DNA from: Lepiota brunneoincarnata
Taxonomy: Eukaryota > Basidiomycota > Agaricomycetes > Agaricales > Agaricaceae
Direction: 5' to 3'
Assembly: GCA_023014365.1 (NCBI GenBank)
Contig: JAEBUN010000004.1
Location: forward strand, 1,364,001 to 1,428,000
DNA length: 64,000 bases
The first letter of the stretch is position 1. Every line of letters begins with the position of its first letter. A program made the translations under genes and the position numbers. Positions 23,924 through 34,208 of this stretch are shown in pieces. Below the pieces are notes generated by a model, which was not told where the DNA came from, did not search any database, and saw only the letters and a program-made list of their open reading frames with translations.

Positions 23924-25248
23924 ATGGCCCATCAGAAAGAGATTACCGTAGAACGTCCCTGGCTCCAGGTCGGCTGTGTGCTAGGAGAAGGTTGTCCATC
24001 AGTACAAGTATTCAAGGACCTTTCAACACTCACTCCCAAGTCTTCCTAGGTCCCATATACGATCCGGCTGCCTCTACCTTGCATTTTGTTGACATCTCCG
24101 AGAAAAAGGTAAAACATCGTTTTAAGTTCTTTGCGCCTTACAAACACGTAATTCATAGATTTACCACGTGGATTTCGAGAGCCTTGGAGTACAAGTCGAA
24201 CAGTTCCAGGAGCCAGTAACCTGCCTATCTCTATGCCAAGATAATTCCCGTGTAGGTCGTATTACCCACCCATGATAACTACTAAGCTGATAGCCGAAGA
24301 GCTTGCTTGTGTTGCCGCTCGAGGATTTGCCCTGCTGCGAGGTGACTCTACATTTGAATATATCAGCGAACCCCTCTCTCCAGAGGAAGCCCCTCACGTT
24401 CGATTTAATGACGGCGGTTGCGACAGCAAGGGCCGCTTTTTTGCGGGCACACTCTACTCTCCAAAATACAATATACCAGGCCGTCTATATAAGTACGACC
24501 CATCAGATGGAAGCTGTGTCATTGCTGACCCCGGACCTTTTACTGTAACTTTTTGTCCTCGTGCGCTACTCAACAGTTAACGACTCGGATTTAGGACTCA
24601 AATGGCCTCGGCTGGAGCCCAGATGAAAAAACTTTGTCAGCTTCTATCCCATTGCGGCCTTCCAGGACCAATCTAACATTACAAAATAACAGCTACTTCA
24701 CAGACTCATTTAAAAACATCATATACGCATATGACTATGATGATGGGAAGCTCGCTAATCGCCGAATTCTGGTGGACGCTTTGTCTCTCGGTCTACCAGA
24801 AAATTCGTTCTGCGACGGCCTATGTGTTGATAGCGAAGGTTTTATCTGGAGCTCTCGGTAAATTTGCATTACCCGATGAATGTTATCTTCTGACTCTCCC
24901 CCCAGGTGGGGTGGTTCGCAGATAGTCCGGTTCGCCAAGGACGGGACCATTGACCTCGTGGTCAGGTTTCCTACTGCCCTCAATGTTACCGCGTGCTGCT
25001 TTGGTGGTGAGAGCTTGTTCTTGAATGATATCGAGCCAACGCAACGAGACGTTTGAATAGGCCCCAACAACGACCAGCTGTTTGTCACCACGGCACACTG
25101 CGGCGCTAATGGAGGAGACCCACGCTTGCAGGAGAAGTATCCGGACTCGGGTCACGTCTTTCTCGTTGATCTCGGTGGAAGATACAGAGGTGGGGCCAGA
25201 CACAAATTCACCGGGCGAAGCATCCTTGCGCCGATGTATTCAACATGA
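23924..25248 (+). CDS. SMP-30/gluconolactonase/regucalcin family protein
   Basis: A six-bladed propeller protein of the SMP-30 family, whose members are metal-dependent lactonases. Start MAHQKEITVERPWLQVGCVL at 23924, then GEGPIYDPAASTLHFVDI once an intron of about 70 nt is removed. This is the family's N-terminal pattern LGEGP-x-W/Y-D with the metal-binding Glu. Further on come FNDGGCDSKGRFFAGTLYS (the conserved RxNDGxxDxxGRFxxGT element), SNGLGWSPDEKT, YFTDSFKNIIYAYDYDDGKL, and FCDGLCVDSEGFIWSS with the conserved DG, ending in a short basic tail. Seven or so short introns. The substrate is not predictable. The stop lies only about 95 bp before the bL17m start. Confidence 0.87.
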
Positions 25249-25343
25249 ACACTTGTATATCCTATAATAGTGCTTATGTAACGATCAATTTTGTGCGTTT
25301 CCGCTCTGGCGCGTCGGTTGGCAGCCACACCCATAACAACACC

Positions 25344-26342
25344 ATGAAGCATGGTGTGGCATTCCGCAAGTTCTCGAGGACATCCTCACACAGAATGTTG
25401 ATGCTTCGGTAGGTGTTGGACCAAACTTTTGCGGCGTCCTATTCAGTCTATGCCCAGCAACTTGGTCACCTCACTCTTCGAACACGAGCAGATCCGAACG
25501 ACACTGCCTAAAGCACGGGACACCGCCAGACTGGCTGAAAAAGTGACTTGACTATTGAAATGAAAGTATCCATGCCACTCATTGACACTCACATCTAGAT
25601 TATATCACTCGGCAAAAAGAATACGAACGCATCTTATTCTCGCGCATCCGCATTTTTGCTCAAACAGGATCTGCTACCGAAAGTCTTTGAAACGCTTGCG
25701 CAACGCTACGCCAACAGACCTGGCGGCTACACCCGTATTCACAAGTTCGGAAACCGGAAAGGAGACAACGCACCGGAAGCTATTCTCGAGTTGGTTGATA
25801 ACTCCCGAGACCTCCGATGGGAAATGACATCACGAGCAGTTGGTTGGGACGTGTTGAGGCAGAAGCTCATCGGCACAAAGGCTTCCAGCCTTGTGAACGA
25901 CCCACACGCCGACATCGGCGATATTGTGAAGAACGAAACTCGGCTACCCTCCAAGTCACGTCACGGTCTCTTGCGGGAGAAAACGCGCTGGAATCTTCAG
26001 AGACTCCTCAAGTTCAGGAGCGAAGACGCTGTTGAGGAGATTGCTAGAAAAGCTGCCGATCATATGGTGCGCCATTTTCCACCCATAGTTATCCCGGTAC
26101 TCAAGCCTTGTCAGGATCAACTTTTGGCTACTCCTGTGGCCTACAAGGCACTCCACGAGGAAGCGAAGGCTGATGCACCCTACAAAGTTCCTCCTAGATT
26201 ACATGCTGGCCAGCTGGTACCTGGAGAGAAGCGTTCTGCCTTTCAACTTGCCCAAGGAAAACTTGGTCCAAAATCAATTCCACCAAAGGGCCCTCTTCTT
26301 ACAATGAAGAGCGTGTTCGGGCGAAATTATAAAACAGTATAA
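25344..26342 (+). CDS. MRPL8: Mitochondrial large-subunit ribosomal protein bL17m
   Basis: The N-terminus MKHGVAFRKFSRTSSHRMLM matches the bL17 pattern (M-x-H-x5-R-K-x-x-R-x-x-x-H-R). Later exons give NLVTSLFEHEQIRTTLPKAR and DTARLAEK, then IITLGKKN, LPKVFETLAQRYANRPGGYT and RIHKFGNRKGDNAPEAILEL, all standard bL17 core. A C-terminal extension of about 120 residues follows, as is usual for fungal mitochondrial versions. The protein acts at the exit-tunnel side of the mitochondrial large subunit. Three introns lie in the first 300 bp. It converges with the AIM6-like gene, with only 17 bp between stop codons. Confidence 0.92.
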
Positions 26343-26359
26343 AATAATCTACACCCATT

Positions 26360-27505
26360 TCAGAATTTGCTAGCGGCCTCGAGGTCGTCAGCATTTAACC
26401 AGTCTGCGCCGCTACTCAAGAGTTGTTGCCAGATTTTGTTCCTTGCAAATATCGGCCAACCTGGAGTGTCCCAGAACCTTGCCTTGATTCCAACTTTGTG
26501 CGCGTCGCCGATGAATTTTTCCAGATTTTGCAACTGTGCATCCGTAATGTCATTAATACCACTCCACCCTATCGCTACAGCGTAGTCGGTACTCGCTACC
26601 GGTGCCAAGTTGTGCGACCATGTTGTGTTCGCCGACGGGCCTGAAGCGAGCCCCGTGAGAGGGGCATCGAAGAAGTAATCCCGAGGTTCAAGTGCTAGAA
26701 CATTGTCGAGGGGTGTGTTCCCAGTCCCGATGACGGTGACTACCGAGTTTCTGAGAACACCATTCTCGAACGTGGTTAAATAACCCCTCGATCTGAGCGG
26801 CTCGAAAGCACGCAGGATGAATGGCATGGCCCTAATGAAATATGAGGCCAATAGTTGATGGACTTTCGCAAAATAACTCACTCCTTTCCATCGGTCTTAA
26901 TGTCGACCAAAAGTTGTAACGGAGTGCCGCTGGAAGTATCAAATAGGCCACTGTATGTTGTCAGCACCACCGAAAAAAGCCCGGGCAAAGATGTATCCTA
27001 CTTGGGGATGGTCTGATTCGTGTTGAAAGCGTTTTTCGGATTCTGCTGATCGAGCATATGCAAAAGGGGTTGAATGTACAAAGAATCCAGCGTCCGTTGC
27101 TTCGTAAGCGCAGCGGTTTCGTGTCCTACCTATTGAGAATTTGGTCAGGCATCGGAAATAAGGAGACACTCGAGTGGCAACACTGACGAGAAGCTGGTTG
27201 TCAATCAACCAGACGTCCGCTTCGACGCTCGTAACACCTAGGCTTACAGCCGTTAAAAGCGGCACATCTCTCCAGTCTAGTTAAAAAGGTATGTAGTTGG
27301 GTCTCCCGCACTAGCAACGCATCTCACAGTCGTTGTGGGAGTGTATGGCCTTGGGGACAACGTTCTGCGTGAGCTGGGTTGGATACTGAAGCAGTTTGGA
27401 GTTGCTTGATTTTAGGTGTGCAATATCCCCGAGGATACTGGGTTGCGCCGACACGAAGCCCAGTCCTCCAACCAAAAGTAATAGGTAGATGCTATCGGAA
27501 AGCAT
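26360..27505 (-). CDS. AIM6-like PLC-type phosphodiesterase, secreted or membrane-lumenal
   Basis: A protein of the AIM6 family, a PLC-like/GDPD TIM-barrel fold of unknown activity (yeast AIM6: altered inheritance of mitochondria). Start MLSDSIYLLLLVGGLGFVSA at 27505 is a clean signal peptide. After LTQNVVPKAIHSHNDYWRD (the conserved HSHNDYW catalytic-site motif, split by an intron) come VPLLTAVSLGVTSVEADVWL, DNQLLVSVA, then TPLQLLVDIKTDGKE. The last large exon holds GWSGINDITDAQLQNLEKFI and ends WLNADDLEAASKF. The HSHND and ExD residues expected for metal binding are present. The longer upstream frame to 27799 is not needed. Four introns. Confidence 0.85.
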
Positions 27506-28821
27506 AGAAACGTGACTCAGAATATCGGGAGCCTTCTCTTTATGTATCAAGGTATCGACCTTGAGAAGTCCGGCCTTGGGAAGGAAGGGTGACCAGAAAG
27601 GAAATAGGCCTCTCAAGGAATGAGTGAAGGGGCCGCACGTGCGTATGGAGGAGCACAAGGACCAACGTCGGCGTGAGATGAAATGCGGCTCAAGTGGGCC
27701 ATCAGCTTCCGAGCACCGAGAACAATAAGTAAACCCCAACGTAGTTCCACGTTCCTGATCGTAGCAATAGTCTGCAACGACTTGCAGAATATGACACAAG
27801 ACGCTTAAAGGAAATGTTGCCTGCTGTTATAATTTCTGACCGGGGACGTTGCGAGTAGACAAGACGACTTGAGGACCTGGAGTGTATATAGTTGGCGTTG
27901 GGAGTGGTGATGATAGTTTACAATTGGAGGTATGAATCGGATGATGATTATTGGGTTGAGGTGAATGGTTCCCTTCAGAGATACGGTATACTACCTCGAA
28001 AGTCTTTCAAGTAGAACAATAAGTAGAGGAGCAGCTGAGCGAATTGGTAGTAAGGTCACCTCGTATGAATTTTCATGATTCATTCCAAACAGACGTCCGG
28101 AAATCTCTGAAGAGACCATCTACCCTCACGCCATTAAGTGACGATGAGCCTTCTGAGGGCGTCGATGTTGAACTTGTAAACACTTGGGTTAATTGGCACT
28201 GGATATTCCGCCATGACCGCGCGCTGAGGACCGTATATGAGAGTGGGGTATGCATTAGGGCTGTGAGCTGATTCTCACGTTATGCTGACGATCCGTGTCC
28301 GCATCTTAACCGCGTACCGATATGATGAGCCGGACTCCAGGACGAGGGTAACCGACTCGGACTCATTGAGCAGAACAATAGCACCGGTGCTCCGACCAAA
28401 AGTCCCGAAGAGGTTGAATGGTTACGGGTTCGTGTGTGTCGTTAACGAACTCGAGCAGGACATCATAGCTGTCGCAGAGCGAAGGCATTTAACTGTGGCA
28501 GTGGGCAGAAGTGAGAGGAGAAAGACTTGGGGGTTCGTCCACGCCAAGGCTGCGTGGTGAGGAAAGAACGAAGGCTGATCAAAGATCCCCAGGCAACACG
28601 GGTGACAATAATGTTCAGGAAGCAATCCATTCTACGAGCACAAGCTAGGGGCCAGAGCTGTCTGTTGCCACGTTTAGTTTACTTATTGTCTTGACCTGAG
28701 GGAGAACATCAGTGGTGGACAAGTTCAGAAAAGGCAACCGTGACTTGACATGCACCGACAACGAGGCAACTCGACACATGATCGTTCACGTCATCAATTT
28801 CTACTCTAGCTACACTTTAAA
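27506..28821. other. 1.3-kb intergenic region
   Basis: The longest gene-poor stretch in the window. It contains the AIM6-like promoter and the 3' flank of the four-TM gene. Short frames near 28044-28271 and 28282-28560 have no recognisable domain and no obvious splice continuation. A tRNA A-box-like string near 28030-28050 lacks a partner B box. Nothing is supported as a gene. Confidence 0.5.
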
Positions 28822-29795
28822 CTAATACGCAGGTCGATCCTGACCGGTGTAGTGACCATCCGATGCTGCTGGACGAGGTGGAGAGTAATATGGTGATTTA
28901 TAACCGTAGTCATTGGAAAACCCATCGTCCGGCTGTTGGTAGGGTTGTTTGAGGACGTCTGAGGCACTAGCTGTGCTCGTTTGTCGCAGATGTTGATAGC
29001 GAGGAGAATCCGGTCGAGAATCCCATGGGTCCCCGCGATCGTCCATCGGAATGCTGTCTTTCGTCAGAGGGTGTGTGGGGTCATTCAATGCATCGTATTG
29101 CTGATGATCCCTGCGTTGTGAGGTACCATAAGAAGACAAGACAAAGAAAAGATAGCCCTTGGGGTGTTTGGTTAGTCCTGGCGGATGTAGTTCATAGCTC
29201 GAGTAACATACGTGGAGAATGGCAAGGATAACCCAGAGACCGCCCATAATGCCTACATCCACCCACGCAAAGATACCACAGATAATTTCGCCCTGGCTTT
29301 CTTGTGATTCATCTATAAAGAACCTCTTGACACAGCTGGATGATGCGGTGGAATGACGGGCAGCAGACATGATGATCCACACGATTGCTACCGCAAATAC
29401 AGCGGAAAGAATGAGTCCGTGCAGAGTAACATAGCGGCGATATAGGATGGATTTCTCCTTTCAAACCGTTAGTGAATCCCGGAAGCTGTACTGCCCGTTA
29501 ATGCTACCCACCTTTGCGACTCCGATAAATCCCAGTACCTGCACGCCAGCGGCCGCGAAGCAGAGGATCCCAAGCAGCCAAGCAGCAAACGAAGGGGTAG
29601 CAGCGCCAACAACTTGAGGACATTGAGCTTATTAGGGGCTGGATTATCGAGGAATTGAGTTCTGTACGTACTAGAGGGTGTAGCCACCGATAGGACACCA
29701 ATCAGGATACCAGCCACCGCTTGTTCGACAAGCGCAGCGTATATTCCCGCATTTACCATGGGAATTGCACAGCAGCAGTACTCGCGAGCCTTCAT
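28822..29795 (-). CDS. Four-transmembrane protein with hydrophilic Pro/Tyr-rich tail, uncharacterised
   Basis: Four hydrophobic segments are visible in order: GIYAALVEQAVAGILIGVLS; then after an intron PSFAAWLLGILCFAAAGVQV; then TLHGLILSAVFAVAIVWIIM; then GIFAWVDVGIMGGLWVILAI. The loop between TM3 and TM4 holds a Cys (SSSCVKRFF) and a second Cys (EIICGIF). The C-terminal tail of about 110 residues is rich in Pro, Asp, Tyr and Ser (GYKSPYYSPPRP) and ends QDRPAY. The topology resembles basidiomycete MARVEL/tetraspan-like membrane proteins, but I recognise no catalytic motif. Three short introns. Function unknown; probably plasma-membrane or endomembrane. Confidence 0.72.
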
Positions 29796-30110
29796 GGTGG
29801 TTGAGTAGAAGAAAGTGGAAACGTAGGCTGTGCTCTGCGGGTGGTAGCACTGCGATCTTACGTCACATGGCTTGCTTGATTGGTGATGCAGTGCGGCTTG
29901 AAGCTTGGCTCCAATCTTTTGGCCTCGCTAAGCATTATTTCACTCGGAATGACGCACTGTGATTAACAACCGATGGGCTGCACAAGCCTTCGGTGAAGAC
30001 GAGTATCACGATTCCCCCCAGTACGTAGCCCGTGACCCGTGACCTGTGACAGGCCAACATCAGAGCGCTTGAGCGGCCAGTTTCGTACTCCTTCCTTGGT
30101 TCGACCCACC
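29796..30110. promoter_or_regulatory. Shared upstream region of four-TM gene (-) and ML-domain gene (+)
   Basis: About 315 bp between two divergent start codons. No defined element is recognised. Confidence 0.4.
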
Positions 30111-30851
30111 ATGCGCCCTCTCGCTACCCTTGCCTTTGCTTCTCTATCCTTTGCAGGAATTCTAGCAGCAAAGCCTTTTGACGCTCAGGTTATACTCCCT
30201 GATAATGGCGGAACAGACTTCAAGCCTGGCTGGTCTTATACCGACTGTGGTAAGCTTTCTTTGAGCATGCTCGGTTCTCCCCGCTCACACTTGTCCTCTA
30301 GGAAACCCTGAGGACATCGTTCAGATAAATTCAATTGAAGTCACTCCGGATCCACCCAAGCCTGGGGGAGACCTAACGGTCAAGGTGATCGCGACAGCGA
30401 CGGAGAGAATCGAGGTATGTTGGAATCGACCCCCAGAGCTTGCTTGTCACTTCATGGCCCTGCAGGATGGCGCATATGTAGACGTGACAGTAAAGCTCGG
30501 CCTCATCAAGCTTTTGAAGAAGCAATTTGACCTTTGCGAGGAAGCGTATGTGTAACAAGTATCTCTTCATACCATCCGTTACCTCTAATATATCATGGCA
30601 GACGGAATGCGAACGCATCTGTTCAATGCCCTGTCGAACCAGGACCTTATACAGTCGAGCATACCGTTACTCTTCCCAAGGAAATACCTCGTGGTAAGCA
30701 TCATAATATCATATTTAGTCCCGTTCTGATTACGTCCAAAGCCAAATTCAACGTGGATGTCCTCGGGTTTAGCAACCAAGACGAGGACTTGTTATGCTTG
30801 CGACTCGTAGCAGACTTCACGCCCACCATCCCTTTCCCTAGGCTTTGGTAG
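30111..30851 (+). CDS. NPC2: ML-domain lipid-binding protein (NPC2/PG-PI transfer protein)
   Basis: A secreted or vacuolar lipid carrier of the MD-2-related lipid-recognition fold; fungal members carry phosphatidylglycerol, phosphatidylinositol or sterols. MRPLATLAFASLSFAGILAA at 30111 is a signal peptide. The mature part contains GWSYTDCGNPEDIVQINSIE, VTPDPPKPGGDLTVKV, YVDVTVKLGLIKLLKKQFDL, CEEARNANASVQCPVEPGPY, TVEHTVTLPKEIPRAKFNVD and DEDLLCLRLVADFTPTIPFP. The paired cysteines (DCG, DLCEE, VQCP, LLCL) are those that form the conserved disulfides. About four introns of 50-60 nt. The length of roughly 175 residues is normal. Confidence 0.93.
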
Positions 30852-31125
30852 ACTCATCCAGCTTGGCACATAATTTCCCGGGACACTGAGTTTCGGAGTT
30901 TACTATCCTTATATCTTGAACTTCCATAGTAATGAATGGTTTGAGCGCGACTTGATCATGTCTTCTTTTGCACTGTCTAATTGTTTCACGACGCTCGTTT
31001 ACCCCCCACGGTTGGTTTGCATTTTGTAGCCTATCCGAGCCCGATCCGGCAAAGACAATAGTCCATGGTATATCGCTCAGACGCTTTTTGCTCTCAGCTA
31101 GCTCTTGATTCGAGCCACCGCAAGG

Positions 31126-31616
31126 ATGTCCGTCGTCGCTGGACCACTTGAAGTTCTTTTCAAGTTTGTCAATGACTCAGCGGAACCTCTCGTCCTACAA
31201 ATTGTTCGTGACCAGGCCAACCACGTGGGCGGCGCAACCGCCGTTCGACTTGGCCCCAGCGATAGCATTTCTTTTGTCCTGAGCACGGGGCACACCTATC
31301 GTTGTATTTGTACCCAGCACAAAAAACAATTCCTCGCGGTGTGAGTCGATTTGGGTTTAAATTCTTATCTTTTTCATGTGCGAACTGCAGGATCCAGGAC
31401 AAAGATCTGGCAGGATTCGTTGTACAAGGCATCGGAGATCATAGGCTGACAAACATGGGAATCTCGACATTGGCTCTTGGAGTAGAAAACAATAAATTGT
31501 GGATTGGAAGTAATGCACTGGCACGACTTCATTCGTATTTCGTTTGTAAACACCGCGACCTCGCTATCACCGCAGGCCCACGGGGCATATATACCTTTGC
31601 ATTATCATATACATGA
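31126..31616 (+). CDS. Small hypothetical protein
   Basis: A two- or three-exon gene predicted from a coherent frame. Exon 1 is MSVVAGPLEVLFKFVNDSAE, then PLVLQIVRDQANHVGG, ATAVRLGPSDSISFVLSTGH and TYRCICTQHKKQFLAV. An intron with GTGAGT donor and CTGCAG acceptor (about 31340-31390) leads to IQDKDLAGFVVQGIGDHRL, TNMGISTLALGVENNKLWIG and a stop at 31616. A second optional intron (GTAATG...CCGCAG) would shorten the end to SPRGIYTFALSYT. Alternating hydrophobic residues suggest a beta-sandwich; no signal peptide. I do not recognise the family. It is convergent with the mannanase gene. Confidence 0.5.
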
Positions 31617-31799
31617 GCTGATTTACTCGGACCTTGAGCCTTGAACTTTGGCAGCATTTCTTTCGGGCCACAATTAGGATCATTGCCTTGAAAGGGCGGT
31701 AACTGAACGTACTTGAAAACATTCCAGAGGAATGTTTGATTGCGATAAATACCAAGCCCTGTGCCTAGGTTATCATCACGGTTCAGTAGCATGACATGG

Positions 31800-33866
31800 T
31801 CACAGACCATCATTGGGGGAAGCCTAATGGACAATTGTCAGTACCAGTGACCTGTACTTTCGACGACACTACATACTCCATCGATAATGGCATCTGCATA
31901 TTTGATGAGACGGTTCCCACCGCTCTCCGTGAGGCCATTGACTCCAAATTGCCAAGGCATGATCCTTTCCCAGGTTGTTAACGACCGAAATCAAGATTGG
32001 CAAGTGATCCATACCCCCTATAGCACGACTTATGTTAGTAGGAGCCATAACAGGGGTTTCGCAGCGTGTACCCATGTTCAGTGTCAAGAGCCAGCTGCAC
32101 CCATGCAGGGTAGATATCGGTTTTATTTTCTGCGATGTATCAGCCTCGGGTATTCACACAGAGCCGAGCCTATCTCACCAATACCCTGGACTCCAAACTC
32201 TTCAAGTATCACAGGTTTGTTCGCCTTCCTCGCCGCTGTCAGAATAGATGCGTCGCTGTGCATTTCGGAGGTAGTCAGAGGCAGGTGGCACACCTTGGGC
32301 ATGTTGCTTAATCCAGCCGAGCCCCCATGCCTTGATGGTAAAGTTAGATCCCGGGGTGTCCTATGACGGTGTTCAAGTTTATGAACAGCGTAAATTTTTG
32401 GGCACCAACCAGTAAAGGATACCTAGATCGCGAAAACGGGTCAGGGTTCAGTCAGACAAAGGTGGTATCAATATACATACCACAACTGGGGATATATGTG
32501 CTTATGGTATTGGGTTCAGTGGATAATTGTCGTTGGAACAAAAGGGAGTCTAGGCATACATAGGTTCCAAAGTCAACGTTTTCCAATTGAAGGTCGAGAT
32601 CGAAATCTTCACCAGCTGAGAACGCGTCAGAGGTAGAACGAATAGCCACTGGAGAAAAATGCACCCTGCCCGTTGTAGTTATAATCAGAGATGAAAGTTC
32701 CGTTCCACCAGTACCCAACCGGCTTTTTCCAGAAGAAATGACCCTCGCCTCCAGTAGTAATCAAGTGATGGGGATCTCTAAGCCAAAGCATTAATGTTAT
32801 CTGGATATCACCCTGAGGTCGTGAAGAAGCTTGCGTACAGGCTCCTCACAAAGTTCGTTTGTTCCCTATACCATGTATGAAGTGTGTTTGAGCCAGGGAC
32901 ACAACCCGGGCCACCCGGGAGATCACCCAAGCATCGGGCCTCGTTCATAAGTTCCCAGGCAAAGATATTGGGCGAGTCTTTGTACCTGTTGACGATCGTT
33001 CGGACATAGCGTTCTGGAAGATGAGGTTCAACTACAGTTGAGGGAGAGACGACGTGGAACGCACGATATGATGCGGTAATGCGCCTGTCGGTGTAGAAAA
33101 TGTCGTGTGTCTGGCTTGCACCAGCTATCCAGTTAATGTATAACTCCATTCCCTATATGGGTTCTAAGGTTTGCGTTGTATGGGCGGATGAGTTTTTAAA
33201 AACACACCCCATATCCGACCCTATCACAGAATGGGTAAGTCAAAAGGGGAGCAGGGGGCACAGTACTCACCAGTTGTTGGTGAACGCTACAATGAGCTTA
33301 ATGCCATACTTCCCAGCTGTCTCGACAACATGATCAAAGCGTTGGAGGCCTTGGGATCCCTCATTCAAAACCCAGTCACTGGAGTTCCAGACCTGAGGCG
33401 CCTCATATATGCACACCGAAGGCTTCAAAGTAGTGTAATTACCTGATAGTAGGTCAGGCCAGACTGGAGAGCGCCAGCCAACTCCGACCCATTGATGGCA
33501 TTAAACCCCCAGGTGCGGAGAACTTTAATACCGCCGGCCTGCATTTCTTTGAATGTTGTCTCAACATCGTCTTTGGTGGTAAGGAGAGGGAGCCACTGGA
33601 GCAGTTCTCGACAATCGAAGGGACTAAATTAAAACACCGTACACTTACGTATGAATTCGCACCGACGAAAGCCTGCAGCTCTATTAGCATTCCGTGCTCA
33701 GGAGCCAAGATGGGGTGAAACGAACGAAGGGTTTTCCGTCTACCTCGAACTTACGACCGTTCGTCGTCGCAAATCCTGGAGGGGGTCGTGAGGTACTAGT
33801 ACCTGATCGTTCGGCAGCGGCCAACGTGGCAAGCACTGCCAGAAAAGAGACAGCCAAGAAACGCAT
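31800..33866 (-). CDS. Secreted GH5_7 endo-beta-1,4-mannanase
   Basis: A hemicellulase that cuts mannan backbones outside the cell. MRFLAVSFLAVLATLAAAER at 33866 is the signal peptide. The barrel is clear: FVGANSYWLP near 33640, TFKEMQAGGIKVLRTWGFNA, GYHVVETAGKYGIKLIVAF-type strand near 33330, SPNIFAWELMNEARC near 32950 with the acid/base Glu, and NKPVILEEFGVQG near 32200 with the nucleophile Glu. RIMPWQFGVNGLTESGGNR and IKYADAIIDG near 31900 complete the fold. No CBM1 is seen. Ten or more short introns. The 3' end is uncertain: after AIIDG the model ends ASPNDGL at 31800, but with one more 50-nt intron an open frame continues to about 31529, overlapping the neighbour. The catalytic machinery is intact. 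Confidence 0.88.
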
Positions 33867-34208
33867 CTTTAGCTGCGTTCTGCTTGCAGATGGTCTGGCT
33901 TTATGCATGCATAAAGTTATCTCGGTGAATCATCGGACACGGTGGTTCGCTGTTATTTCGTGTGTGTAAATTCTGATAGGGACACCCATGAAGAAATCAT
34001 CTGACACAAAGATCGGAAAGAGTGCGCTTCAGAATCTTGAGACGGCTTTGACGAGAGTTTCTCTGTCCACGTAGCATGGTCAGATGTTCAATGAAGCTGG
34101 TGAGGAGATACAATTGTGTGAGAGAGATTATGAATTTCAAGTGATCGGGCGGATTGATGGGGTCCTGCATTCATTCGTCTCCATCTCGTCGCTCGCAGCC
34201 TCCAGGAA
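33867..34208. promoter_or_regulatory. Shared upstream region of mannanase (-) and IPI1 (+)
   Basis: About 340 bp separate an inducible-type secreted hydrolase from a housekeeping ribosome-assembly gene. No individual site is assigned. Confidence 0.4.

Noticed and set aside
28025..28060. tRNA gene suggested by AGCGAATTGGTAG
   Set aside because: It resembles an A box, but no B box or paired acceptor stem is found at the right distance.
27506..28821. Possible gene in the 1.3-kb gap
   Set aside because: Only short frames without recognisable motifs or good splice continuations are present.
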